Source of the DNA: JAGDMS01 sp050015455 | Lineage (GTDB): Bacteria > Desulfobacterota > Binatia > HRBIN30 | Reading direction: 5' to 3' | DNA length: 64,000 nt | NCBI GenBank assembly: GCA_050015455.1 | Contig: JBEKBJ010000011.1 | Location: 3,355 to 67,354, forward strand | Shown: one piece after another, positions 41,405 through 49,411 of the stretch | Numbering within the stretch: position 1 is the stretch's first letter | Layout: the number at the start of each line of letters is the position of its first letter | Program-made: the position numbers and the translations under genes | Notes under the pieces: generated by a model | Database searches by the model: none | What the model was told of the DNA's origin: nothing | The model's input: only the letters and a program-made list of their open reading frames with translations

Positions 41405-41446
41405 CTCACATGCAGGAGGTCCGTGGTTCGAGTCCACGTGCGACCA
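41405..41446 (+). repeat. attR: orphan copy of the tRNA-Val 3' end
   Basis: 42 bp identical to 30993-31034 with no 5' half of a tRNA in front, so it is the displaced original tRNA end and marks the right boundary of the element. Nothing else is recognised in the 406-bp gap 41094-41499 apart from this and the paired repeats. The neighbouring metallophosphoesterase frame stays open through this copy but should start at 41500. Confidence 0.93.
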
Positions 41447-41499
41447 TTCCTCATAATCCAAGGAGGCGGCGAGAGGCATCTTGTTTCGCGGGTCGGGCA

Positions 41500-42930
41500 A
41501 TGGCCGAAGGCGCGGTGACCACGACGGAGACGGCGTACAATTACCTGGTCGTCAGCGACTTGCACCTGCGCGGCGGGTTCAACAATCCCACCCAGGGCCT
41601 CTATCACTTTGACGAAGAGTTCGCCGACTTCCTGCGCTATTATCGCCTCAACCGTCCCTCGCCCCGCCCCTGGCGCCTGATAATAGGTGGGGACTTCATC
41701 GAGTTCCTCTACATAACCGATCTGCCGAACAGCGAGGATCCGCTATTGCGCGGCGCTAAGTTCCAAGAGAGTGAGTATCGCTACGGCCTCGGGACGGAAG
41801 CGGAGAAGTCGCGCTGGAAACTCGACCGCATTCTGCGCAGCAGCCATCCGCAACTGCTGCTGGCACTCGCGCGCTTCGTGGCGGAAGGCAACGAAGTCAT
41901 CGTCCTGCGGGGAAATCACGACATCGAGATGTTCTGGCCGGAGGTGCAGGCGCACTTTCGGCGCCTGATTGCTGAGCATCACCCGGTCGACATCGGCTAT
42001 ATGGCGATGAAGGACCTCGTGGCCATGCGCGTCCAGTTCCCGCAGTGGTTCTGGTACACGTCGAGATTGCTCTACGTCGAGCACGGGTGCCAGTACGATC
42101 CGTTCTGCTCCACCGAGCACATGCTCAACCCGGTCGTCCCCACGTGCCCGACGCGTATTCAGCAGTCGATCGCGGAGTTGTCGGTCCGCTACTTCACCAA
42201 TCAGATGAAGATGATCAACGCCATGGCGGCCGAGAACATCATGTCGGTCAGCGAGTACATCGGCTGGGTGATGCGCAGCAATCTGGCGATGCTGCCGCGC
42301 ATCGCGCGGCTCTATGCTGGCATGGTGCGGCGCATCTTGGCCGAGAGCGGGCGGCCGGCCGCGGAGGCCGAGCAGGTTGTGCGCGAGGAGCACCGGCGGC
42401 GAGTAGCTGCTCTGGACGATCATTTCGGATGGCCGCCGGGCACAGCCGCAAAGGCCGATGCCCTGCATGCCGACCCGGTGATGCGGCACGCGCTTGCCAC
42501 GGCCCGTTTTCTGGCGCTCGACCTGATCGGCATGGGCGTGGTGCTGGCGCTCACCACTGCCGTGCTGCTGGTCGGGCATCCGGTGCGTGCCGGAGTCCCC
42601 GTCGTCCTCGGGACGCTGGCGCTGCTCGGCCTGGTACTGTACGTTGGCATGCTGCGGATGCGGCGCATCACCGAGGCGGCGCAACTGCGGCACACCGCGG
42701 AGCAGTTGGCCAACCTGCTGCACGTGCAGCACGTCGTCTTCGGCCACTCGCACGCCGCTGGCACCTGGCCGCTGTCCAATGGCCGTACCTATGTCAACGT
42801 CGGCACTTGGGTCCCTGTCGGGGATGCCGGCTGCTTCGTCTACTTCGCCATCGAGGGCGACGAGCGTCGCGGGCGCCTGTGGCGATGGAACAAGCAGCGG
42901 CGTGAGCCGGAAGAGTTTGGATCCGGATAG
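41500..42930 (+). CDS. Membrane-associated metallophosphoesterase
   Basis: 476 residues from ATG 41500 (MAEGAVTTTETAYNYLVVSD). The calcineurin-like set is complete: DLHLRGG (DxH), IGGDFIEF (GD), LRGNHDIE (GNHD) and, near the C-terminus, VFGHSHAAG (GHxH). A long helical insert separates the third and fourth motifs, including two membrane segments at about 374-392 and 398-416 (VVLALTTAVLLVG and VVLGTLALLGLVLYVGML). The layout recalls UDP-2,3-diacylglucosamine hydrolase relatives, but the insert is unusual and the substrate unknown. This is the first chromosomal gene outside the element. Confidence 0.85.
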   Translation: MAEGAVTTTETAYNYLVVSDLHLRGGFNNPTQGLYHFDEEFADFLRYYRLNRPSPRPWRLIIGGDFIEFLYITDLPNSEDPLLRGAKFQESEYRYGLGTEAEKSRWKLDRILRSSHPQLLLALARFVAEGNEVIVLRGNHDIEMFWPEVQAHFRRLIAEHHPVDIGYMAMKDLVAMRVQFPQWFWYTSRLLYVEHGCQYDPFCSTEHMLNPVVPTCPTRIQQSIAELSVRYFTNQMKMINAMAAENIMSVSEYIGWVMRSNLAMLPRIARLYAGMVRRILAESGRPAAEAEQVVREEHRRRVAALDDHFGWPPGTAAKADALHADPVMRHALATARFLALDLIGMGVVLALTTAVLLVGHPVRAGVPVVLGTLALLGLVLYVGMLRMRRITEAAQLRHTAEQLANLLHVQHVVFGHSHAAGTWPLSNGRTYVNVGTWVPVGDAGCFVYFAIEGDERRGRLWRWNKQRREPEEFGSG

Positions 42931-42937
42931 GCGCGGC

Positions 42938-43435
42938 TCAGCCGTTCTTGATCGAGCCGGCCAAGCGCTGTTCCAGCTCGTGATTGAGCTGCTGCAGGCG
43001 TTGGATGCGGGCCTCCAACTCGCGCACGCGCTCGTGCAGTCGATGCAGTTGCATCCGCTTGTCCAGGCCGGTGCGGATGATGGTGAGCAGGTCGTCATTG
43101 TCCCATGGCTTCTCCATGTAATGGAAGATGCCGACTTCGTTTATGGCGCGGATGGCGTTCTCCTTGTCAGCGTAGCCGGTGAGGAGTATAAGCGCGCTTT
43201 CCGGATACAGACCGCGGATCTCGAGCAGTAGGCGGATTCCGTCGATCTCGGGCATGAGGAAATCGGAAATCACCAGGTCGAGTGTATTGATCTTGGCGAG
43301 GTTGATGGCCCGCTGCGGCGAGGTTTCGGCGAGCACTTTATGCGGCGTCTCCAGCTCCAACAGTGTCGTGACGCTTTGCACCACCGCCGCTTCGTCGTCC
43401 ACGACTAGAATCGTTGCCGGCGCGTTCTCTCCCAT
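42938..43435 (-). CDS. Response regulator (receiver + coiled coil)
   Basis: 165 residues from ATG 43435 with GGGAGGG eight bases upstream; the frame stays open far upstream but without similarity. The receiver has acidic DDE (ILVVDDEAAVV), phosphoacceptor Asp in LVISDFLMPEIDG and Lys in HYMEKPWDNDD. The FHYMEKPW end is typical of regulators linked to HD-GYP or histidine-kinase systems. In place of an output domain there is a C-terminal coiled coil of about 40 residues (LHRLHERVRELEARIQRLQQ). A GAF histidine kinase lies 0.8 kb away on the other strand and is the likely partner. Confidence 0.9.
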   Translation of the reverse strand: MGENAPATILVVDDEAAVVQSVTTLLELETPHKVLAETSPQRAINLAKINTLDLVISDFLMPEIDGIRLLLEIRGLYPESALILLTGYADKENAIRAINEVGIFHYMEKPWDNDDLLTIIRTGLDKRMQLHRLHERVRELEARIQRLQQLNHELEQRLAGSIKNG

Positions 43436-43486
43436 CACCGTGCCCTCCCTGGTTAGCCGCGCTGGTTCCGGGGTGTCAAGGGGCTG

Positions 43487-44194
43487 ATGGCGGCTATGCC
43501 CACGCGCGCGGTCCTGTTCGACTTCGACGGGGTCCTCGCGGGCACCGAACCACTCCATTGCGCCGCGTTCGCGGCGGTAGCCAGCACCGCCAGCCTGCCC
43601 TTCTCGCGCCAGGACTATTACGATCGCTTTCTCGGACTTCCCGACCGCGCCTGTCTGGCGGCGCTGCACGCCGCCGCGGGCCGGCCCTGGAGCGAGCGCG
43701 AACTGGACGCGCTGCTGGCCCGCAAACGGGCCGAGTTCGCCCGGCTCGCGCAGGATGCGGCTCTCTATGGCGGTGTGGCCGCGACCTTGCGACGGTTGCA
43801 TGCCGTCTTCATCCTCGCGGTGGCTTCGGGCGCGTGGCGAGACGAGATCGAGCCGATTCTGGTTCGTGCGCAGGTGCGCTCGCTGTTCGCCGCCATAATC
43901 GGCGCCGAGGACGTGCGGGCGGGCAAGCCGGCGCCGGACCCGTTTCTCCGCGCGCTGGAGGCGATCAACCGCCGCCATGGAACCCATCTGCGGCCGGCCG
44001 ATTGCGTCGTCGTGGAAGACGCCCCCCTGGGCATCGCCGCGGCGCGCGCCGCCGGCATGGCCTGCATTGCCGTAACCACCCATCGTGACCGGACCGCACT
44101 GGCGGGCGCCGACGCCTTCGTCGCCGACCTCAACCAGCTGCAGCCCGAGGATTTGATGGGACAGGAGGGCTCCGCTCACGGCTCCCGCGACTGA
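43487..44194 (+). CDS. HAD-superfamily hydrolase (beta-phosphoglucomutase/phosphatase type)
   Basis: 235 residues. HAD motif I is VLFDFDGVLAGTE (nucleophile Asp), motif II Ser in LAVASGAWRDEI, Lys in VRAGKPAPDPFL and motif IV in VVVEDAPLGIAAARAAGMA. A helical cap (about 20-85) places it in subfamily I. It probably dephosphorylates a sugar phosphate or phosphoglycolate; substrate unknown. It begins 51 bp from the divergent response regulator and ends 4 bp before the histidine kinase start, so it is co-transcribed with the kinase. Confidence 0.88.
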   Translation: MAAMPTRAVLFDFDGVLAGTEPLHCAAFAAVASTASLPFSRQDYYDRFLGLPDRACLAALHAAAGRPWSERELDALLARKRAEFARLAQDAALYGGVAATLRRLHAVFILAVASGAWRDEIEPILVRAQVRSLFAAIIGAEDVRAGKPAPDPFLRALEAINRRHGTHLRPADCVVVEDAPLGIAAARAAGMACIAVTTHRDRTALAGADAFVADLNQLQPEDLMGQEGSAHGSRD

Positions 44195-44198
44195 TTCC

Positions 44199-45572
44199 GT
44201 GCGTGCACGTTCCGACCCCCTCTCCGTGTTGGTTGAGACCGGGGCGGCATTGTGCGGCACCTTGCATCTGCGTGAGCTGCTGGCGGTGATGATGGAACGC
44301 GTACGCGAGGTGCTCCAGGCGGAAGCCTGTTCGGTCATGCTGCTGGACGACGCCGGCCAGACGCTACGCTGGGAGGTGGCGCTCGGCGAAGGTGCCGGCA
44401 AGCTGCAGACCTTGTCGGTCCCCCTCGGCAGCGGGATCAGCGGGCGCGTGGCGGCGACCGGAAGCGCCATTCGCATCGAGGACGCGCAGAACGATCCGCG
44501 CTGGCAGGGGCAGCGCTTCGATGCCGCCACCGGCTTCACCACGCGGTCGATCATGTGCGTCCCGATTCAGACGCACGGGCGCATCATCGGTGTGGTGCAG
44601 GTGCTCAATCGCCGCGGCGGCCCCTTCTGCGAAGATGATCAACGGCTGCTCGAGGCCCTCGCCGGCATGGGCGGGGTGGCCATCGAGAACGCTCGCTTGT
44701 ACGAAAACCTCGAGGAAAAGGTGCAAGAACGCACGGCGGAGCTGTCGCGCACCCTCACCGAGTTACGCGACGCGCAGACGCAACTGGTGCAGTCGGAAAA
44801 GATGGCGGCGCTCGGCAACCTGGTGGCCGGGGTGGCGCACGAGATCAACACGCCACTGGGCGCCGTCTCGAGCAATACCGATCTGGTCAGCCGCGCGCTG
44901 ACGAAGGCGAAAGACGCATTGACCGATCCGAACCAGATCGAACGGACACGCAGCTTCCTCGAGAAGGCAACCGCGATGGCAGAAGTCAGCCAGGAAGCTT
45001 GCCGCCGCATCGCCGAGATCGTGCGCAGCTTGCGCAACTTCTCCCGCCTGGACGAAGCCGAGCACAAGCCGGCTGATCTGCATGAAGGCCTTGATTCCAC
45101 GCTGACGCTGATTACGCACCTCACGAAGAACCGGATCACGGTCCGGCGCGAATATGGGCAGCTCTCGCAGGTCCCCTGTCATGCCAATCAGCTCAACCAG
45201 GTGTTCCTCAACATCCTGATCAACGCGGCTCAGGCCATCGCCGGCGAAGGCGAGATTACGATTCGGACGCGCCAGGAGGCGGCCGCCGGACCGGGCTCCA
45301 CCCCTGCGGCGGTGGTCGAGATCTCGGATAGCGGCTGCGGTATCGCACCCGAAAACCTGCAGAAGATCTTCGATCCGGGTTTCACCACCAAAGGGGTCGG
45401 AGTCGGGACTGGTTTGGGCCTGGCAATCTGCTACCGCATCGTCGCCAACCACCGGGGAAGGATCGAGGTCGAGAGCGTCCGCGGCCAGGGCACCATCTTT
45501 CGCATCGTGCTGCCAATTAGTGCTACAAGGGCGGTCGAAAACGAGAGGGTGCGGGGTCAGTCGCAGGGATGA
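44199..45572 (+). CDS. GAF-domain sensor histidine kinase
   Basis: 457 residues from GTG 44199. A GAF sensory domain spans about 15-165 (AEACSVMLLDDAGQTLRWEV, GISGRVAATGSAIRIEDAQN). A coiled linker follows, then a HisKA domain with phosphoacceptor His in VAGVAHEINTPLGAVSSNTD. The HATPase has N box NQVFLNILINAAQAI, G1 ISDSGCGIAPEN and G2 GTGLGLAIC. No membrane segment is seen, so it senses a cytosolic signal. The coiled-coil response regulator at 42938-43435 is the nearest partner. Confidence 0.92.
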   Translation: MRARSDPLSVLVETGAALCGTLHLRELLAVMMERVREVLQAEACSVMLLDDAGQTLRWEVALGEGAGKLQTLSVPLGSGISGRVAATGSAIRIEDAQNDPRWQGQRFDAATGFTTRSIMCVPIQTHGRIIGVVQVLNRRGGPFCEDDQRLLEALAGMGGVAIENARLYENLEEKVQERTAELSRTLTELRDAQTQLVQSEKMAALGNLVAGVAHEINTPLGAVSSNTDLVSRALTKAKDALTDPNQIERTRSFLEKATAMAEVSQEACRRIAEIVRSLRNFSRLDEAEHKPADLHEGLDSTLTLITHLTKNRITVRREYGQLSQVPCHANQLNQVFLNILINAAQAIAGEGEITIRTRQEAAAGPGSTPAAVVEISDSGCGIAPENLQKIFDPGFTTKGVGVGTGLGLAICYRIVANHRGRIEVESVRGQGTIFRIVLPISATRAVENERVRGQSQG

Positions 45573-45653
45573 GCCGGGATATCTCGGCCGGTTGTTGAGA
45601 CATGCATTGTTGATTTCCAGCACTCACTGTTATTCAAGAAAAGGGGTTGTGCG

Positions 45654-46424
45654 ATGAAGCTTAGATTGGGGCGCCCGACGGCGCTGGCAACGATCGGAAT
45701 GATGATGCTTGCGGTGGGCGCGCAAGCACAAGACAGCGCCGCTCGCGACCTGGTGCAGAAGGTGCGCGACGCGGCCCCGAAGGTGCCGCTGCTCGCCAAG
45801 ATGATTCTCACCTCCGACCGCGGTTGGGAGCGCGATCTCGAACTGAGCCACAAACACCTCAGTGACGGCACCGAAGCCAGCTACATGGAGGTGACGGCGC
45901 CGATGGACCTCAAGGACACGCGCTTCCTGGTCTTCGATCACCCCGTCGGGCGCGACGAGCAGTTCATCTATGTGCCGGCCGCCAAACGGGCCATTCAGGT
46001 GGGAGCACAGACACGCAAGCAGGAGTTCCTCGGCTCCGAGTTCGCTATCGGCGACCTGGTACAGCCCGACGTGGATGCGTTCACGTATAGCTTCGTGGGC
46101 GAGGAAGACATCGACGGCCGTCATTGCAAGCTCGTCGAAGCGGTGCCGAAGACCCCTGGCGACGAGCTCTATGGCAAGACCGTGTTCGCCATCGATCCCA
46201 CCGCGCTGGTCGTGGTGCGCAGCCAGTTCTTCGACGACAAGGGCCAGTTACTGAAGGTCTGGACCGTCGAGAAGCTCGAGCAGCGAGACGGGCGGTGGAC
46301 GCCGCTGCAGCAACAGATGAACAACGTCCAGGAGCACCACTGGTCGCGCATCTCGCTCACCGACGTGAAGTACAACGCGCAGCTCCCGGCCGAGGTCTTC
46401 AACAGGTCGTATCTGACCCGCTGA
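45654..46424 (+). CDS. LolA-like outer-membrane lipoprotein-sorting protein
   Basis: 256 residues with a signal peptide ending near residue 25 (MMMLAVGAQAQ). The mature part has the pattern of periplasmic LolA/LolB-fold proteins found beside RND or ABC exporters: DLKDTRFLVFDHP, DEQFIYVPAAKRAIQV, DAFTYSFVGEEDIDGRHCKL and an antiparallel beta-rich end. Such proteins carry hydrophobic molecules in the periplasm. It precedes an ABC-2 permease by 52 bp and probably serves that transporter. Confidence 0.82.
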   Translation: MKLRLGRPTALATIGMMMLAVGAQAQDSAARDLVQKVRDAAPKVPLLAKMILTSDRGWERDLELSHKHLSDGTEASYMEVTAPMDLKDTRFLVFDHPVGRDEQFIYVPAAKRAIQVGAQTRKQEFLGSEFAIGDLVQPDVDAFTYSFVGEEDIDGRHCKLVEAVPKTPGDELYGKTVFAIDPTALVVVRSQFFDDKGQLLKVWTVEKLEQRDGRWTPLQQQMNNVQEHHWSRISLTDVKYNAQLPAEVFNRSYLTR

Positions 46425-46476
46425 GCGTGCCGGCGCAAGCGATGCCATCACCGCTGTGCCGCGGAGGAAGGCGACC

Positions 46477-47598
46477 ATGAAAGCACTCGGAGCGATGATT
46501 CGAAAAGAGTTCCTACATGTGAGCCGCGACCCGCAACTGGTGGGCTTGATCCTGGGGCTGCCGGTGTTGCTGCTCATCCTCTTCGGCTACGCGTTGCGCT
46601 TGAAGGTCGATCACATGATGGTCGCGGTCCTGGACGCGGACAAGACGTTCTTCAGCGTAACCGTAAAGGACCGGTTGCAGAAAGACGGCCAGTTCTACAT
46701 CGTCGAGGTCGACTCCGAACAGACCATTCGGGACTGGCTGCAAACCGGCAAGGCGCGTTTGGGCTTGGTCATCCCGAAGGGTTTCACCGAGCGGCTGAGC
46801 CACAGTGAGCAAACGGATTTCTCGCTCTTCGTTGATGGCACCATGCCGACGCTGGCGCAGGCCGGCATGTACGGCGCGCGTGTCCTCACCAGCGACGAGG
46901 CGATGGAGGAGCTGACCCTCAGCGATCCCGACCACCCCGAGCCGCCGCCACGCAAGCCTCCCATCAGGCTCAAGCAAGTCATCATGTTCAATCCCGAGCT
47001 CCGCGACTCCGATTTCTTTCTGCCGGGCACGATCGGGTTCGTCATCATGCTGGTCGTGCTGACGCTGTCTGCCGGCCTGGTGCGCGAGGAGGAGCAGGGG
47101 ACGATCGAGCAGCTCCGGGTGACGCCGATTTCGCGCTTCTCGCTGATTGCCGGCAAGATGATTCCGTACGGCCTCATCGCGGCGGTGGATTTCGTTGTGG
47201 TGACGGTGCTCGCCAGGTTCGTTTTTGCATTGCCCCTGCGCGGGCCGCTGCTCCCGATGGCAGGACTGGCGGCGCTGTTCATTCTCGCCTTGCTCGCCTT
47301 GGGCGCGCTGATTTCGACACTATCTAAGACGCAGCTGCAAGCCAACATCATCGCGGTGTTCGTCCAAGCGCCGTCCGTACTGATGTCCGGCTTCGTGTTC
47401 CCCATCGAAGCCATACCGCGTTGGCTGCAACCGGTGGCCTGGAGCCTGCCGATGACGTACTTCGTGGAGGCCATGCGCGGGCTCACGTTGAAGGGCACCC
47501 CGGTGGCAGATCTCGCATGGGATTTCATCGCGCTGGGAGTATTCATGGTTGGGTTTACCACGCTGAGCCTGGCACGCTTCCGCAAGCAGCTTGCCTAG
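46477..47598 (+). CDS. ABC-2 type transporter permease
   Basis: 373 residues from ATG 46477, behind GGAGGAAGG. Topology: one N-terminal membrane segment (LVGLILGLPVLLLILFGYAL), a large periplasmic loop of about 150 residues, then five segments at the C-terminus. The family motif region VREEEQGTIEQLRVTPISRF is clear. This is the YhhJ/DrrB-like family. It should pair with the ATPase at 48247-49251 as half of an export complex. A CRP-like regulator gene stands between the two transporter genes. Confidence 0.9.
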   Translation: MKALGAMIRKEFLHVSRDPQLVGLILGLPVLLLILFGYALRLKVDHMMVAVLDADKTFFSVTVKDRLQKDGQFYIVEVDSEQTIRDWLQTGKARLGLVIPKGFTERLSHSEQTDFSLFVDGTMPTLAQAGMYGARVLTSDEAMEELTLSDPDHPEPPPRKPPIRLKQVIMFNPELRDSDFFLPGTIGFVIMLVVLTLSAGLVREEEQGTIEQLRVTPISRFSLIAGKMIPYGLIAAVDFVVVTVLARFVFALPLRGPLLPMAGLAALFILALLALGALISTLSKTQLQANIIAVFVQAPSVLMSGFVFPIEAIPRWLQPVAWSLPMTYFVEAMRGLTLKGTPVADLAWDFIALGVFMVGFTTLSLARFRKQLA

Positions 47599-47617
47599 TG
47601 CGCAAGACGAGGGGGCA

Positions 47618-48247
47618 ATGGTGACGTCGGCACAGCGTGAAGAAATCAGGGTCCCAAAGGGATCGGTGATCTTTCGCCAGGGCGATCCCGGAAACGAGAT
47701 GTTCGTTATCTCCGAAGGCCGGGTACGGCTTACGATCGGCACGGCGGAACAGGAGAAGGAGGTTGCGGTATTCGGGCCGGGCGACTTCTTCGGGGAGCTG
47801 TCCCTGCTCAGCGATGAGCCGCGCAGCGCCACCGCCGAGGTGGTCGAGGATGCGACCCTGCTGGCCATCGGACGCGACGTCTTCGCCATGATGGTCCAGG
47901 ACGACTTGGATATCGTCTTTCGTATGATGAACATCCAAGGGCAGCGACTCAGTCGGACCAACGAACCGATTCAGGACCTCATGCAGCGGATGGGGCGTGT
48001 CCGCATCGCGGCGGAATGCCTGCGCCGGGTGTGGGCGCCCACAACTGCGTGGCCCGCGACTCTTGATGTGGCCGAGGTCAGCGCCGCGGCCGGGCTCAGC
48101 CCGCAGACCGTCACCGCCACAGTCGCGGAGCTTGCGCAACAGGGAATCGGATCATTGCAGGAGGGCCGCTGGAGCATTCCGGACCGGACGCAAGCCGGCA
48201 AGCTGCTCGACGTGCTGTGCCAGTTGGCGAGTAGGGGAGGCAACTGA
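47618..48247 (+). CDS. Crp/Fnr-family cyclic-nucleotide-binding regulator
   Basis: 209 residues from ATG 47618 (GAGGGGGCA upstream). The N-terminal cNMP-binding beta-roll is clear (GSVIFRQGDPGNEMFVISEG and FGPGDFFGELSLLSDEPRSA, the phosphate-binding cassette). A dimerisation helix and a C-terminal helix-turn-helix-like region follow (VAEVSAAAGLSPQTVTATVA). The next gene starts inside its stop (TGATG). A regulator embedded in the transporter operon suggests feedback control of export; the ligand could be cAMP, cGMP or none. Confidence 0.88.
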   Translation: MVTSAQREEIRVPKGSVIFRQGDPGNEMFVISEGRVRLTIGTAEQEKEVAVFGPGDFFGELSLLSDEPRSATAEVVEDATLLAIGRDVFAMMVQDDLDIVFRMMNIQGQRLSRTNEPIQDLMQRMGRVRIAAECLRRVWAPTTAWPATLDVAEVSAAAGLSPQTVTATVAELAQQGIGSLQEGRWSIPDRTQAGKLLDVLCQLASRGGN

Positions 48248-49251
48248 TGGCCGACGCGATCGTCATCGAGAAGCTCACCAGGCGATTCGGATCGATCGAA
48301 GCGGTCAAGAGTCTCACGCTGTCCATCGGGCAAGGTGAAATTTTCGGCTTGCTCGGGCCCAACGGCTCCGGGAAGACAACGTTGATTCGGATGCTCTGTG
48401 GTCTGCTCGCGCCGAGCTCAGGGCGAGCCCTCGTCGGTGGCTACGACATCGCGCATGAGCCCGAGCAGATTAAGCGCATCATCGGCTATGTCTCTCAGCG
48501 GTTCAGCTTGTATCCCGACCTCAGCGTGCGCGAGAACCTCGACTTCTTCAGCGCCGTGTATGCCGTGCCGGCGGCGGACGCGGCAACGCGGGAGAGGGAG
48601 CTGCTGCGCCTCTGCGGGCTGAACGGCAGGGAAAAGCAGGCCGCAGGAAGCCTCTCGGGTGGCCTAAAGCAGCGGCTGGCGCTGGCCTGCGCGCTGATTC
48701 ACCGACCGAAGATTCTCTTTCTGGATGAGCCCACGGCGGGCGTCGACCCGGTCGCGCGCCGCCTGCTCTGGGACCTGCTGTTCGGACTAGCGCAGCAAGG
48801 GACTACGTTGTTCGTCACCACCCACTACATGGACGAAGCGGAGCGCTGCACGCAGGTGGCCTACATCTATTACGGCACCTTGCTGGTCAGCGGCGATCCG
48901 AACTCGATGAAGCGGGACGAAATCGCCAACACCAACCGGCGGCTGGAGATCATCTGTCAGCCGCTGATGCCGGCGCTCGGCATCCTGCGCGACGCGCCGT
49001 ACGTCGGCGACGTGAGCGTCTTCGGGCAGGCCCTGCACATCCGGGTGAAGGGCCTACCACCCGAGCCGCTCGGCAGCGACCCGGTGGCGGCCTTCTCCGC
49101 CGCCGCCCGGCGCGGCATGGTCATGGACGTCCTCCGCAAGAAGTTGCTCGCCGCCAACATCGAGGTGCTGACGATCCGCTCCGTCTACCCCAGCCTCGAA
49201 GACATCTTCGTCAGCTTCACCCGCAAGCTGGACCAAGCGGAGGCGCAGTAA
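48247..49251 (+). CDS. ABC transporter ATP-binding protein
   Basis: 334 residues. Walker A GPNGSGKTT, signature SLSGGLKQRLALAC, Walker B ILFLDEPTAGVDPVARRLLW and the switch His in TTHYMDEAERC are intact. The C-terminal about 100 residues form the extra domain typical of ATPases paired with ABC-2 permeases (drug, lipid or polysaccharide export). Coupled by TGATG overlap to the CRP-like gene. It works with the permease at 46477-47598. Confidence 0.93.
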   Translation: MADAIVIEKLTRRFGSIEAVKSLTLSIGQGEIFGLLGPNGSGKTTLIRMLCGLLAPSSGRALVGGYDIAHEPEQIKRIIGYVSQRFSLYPDLSVRENLDFFSAVYAVPAADAATRERELLRLCGLNGREKQAAGSLSGGLKQRLALACALIHRPKILFLDEPTAGVDPVARRLLWDLLFGLAQQGTTLFVTTHYMDEAERCTQVAYIYYGTLLVSGDPNSMKRDEIANTNRRLEIICQPLMPALGILRDAPYVGDVSVFGQALHIRVKGLPPEPLGSDPVAAFSAAARRGMVMDVLRKKLLAANIEVLTIRSVYPSLEDIFVSFTRKLDQAEAQ

Positions 49252-49411
49252 CCCCCATTCCTCAGCGGGAGAATCAAATACACGAACGAGCCGCCGGTCG
49301 GGCGTCAGTTCCCTCCTTCAGCATCTCATCTTTACCCGCATCTTTGGGTTCTGGGCACTGCGGGGGCCATGGTGGCCACGCCAAGGATCAGGTGGCGTTC
49401 CGGGCGACGCT

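Larger units (their letters stand above)
30993..41446. mobile_element. Integrative element in tRNA-Val (10.4 kb)
   Basis: Bounded by identical 42-bp direct repeats: the 3' part of tRNA-Val at 30993-31034 and an orphan copy at 41405-41446. A tyrosine recombinase lies right inside the left end. Paired TGACAGCCA repeats lie inside both ends. Contents: integrase, zinc-finger protein, HTH excisionase-like protein, primase-helicase, TubC-docking-like protein, several small hypotheticals, a divergent acetylglutamate kinase and a secreted beta-helix/dockerin protein. No capsid, terminase, relaxase or conjugation gene is visible, so it is a satellite-like or degraded island that would depend on a helper or has lost mobility. 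The truncated gene at 36.1-36.2 kb supports decay. Confidence 0.88.

Noticed and set aside
30993..41446. CRISPR array or defence island inside the element
   Set aside because: No regularly spaced identical repeats with variable spacers and no Cas, restriction or toxin-antitoxin motif was seen; the only repeats are coding beta-helix rungs and the att or arm repeats.
41392..41499. N-terminal extension of the metallophosphoesterase through the att site
   Set aside because: The 36 extra codons are translated tRNA sequence (HMQEVRGSSPRAT). The family-like start MAEGAV at 41500 is preferred.
41147..41500. Minus-strand frame through attR encoding HVDSNHGPPACE
   Set aside because: This is the well-known false frame produced by reading through a tRNA 3' end; it coincides with the 42-bp tRNA-Val copy and has no other protein-like part.
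42938..44554. 538-codon minus-strand frame covering the response regulator and the HAD gene
   Set aside because: Only the last 165 codons are receiver-like and they have their own GGGAGGG site; the rest is antisense to the HAD phosphatase and kinase.
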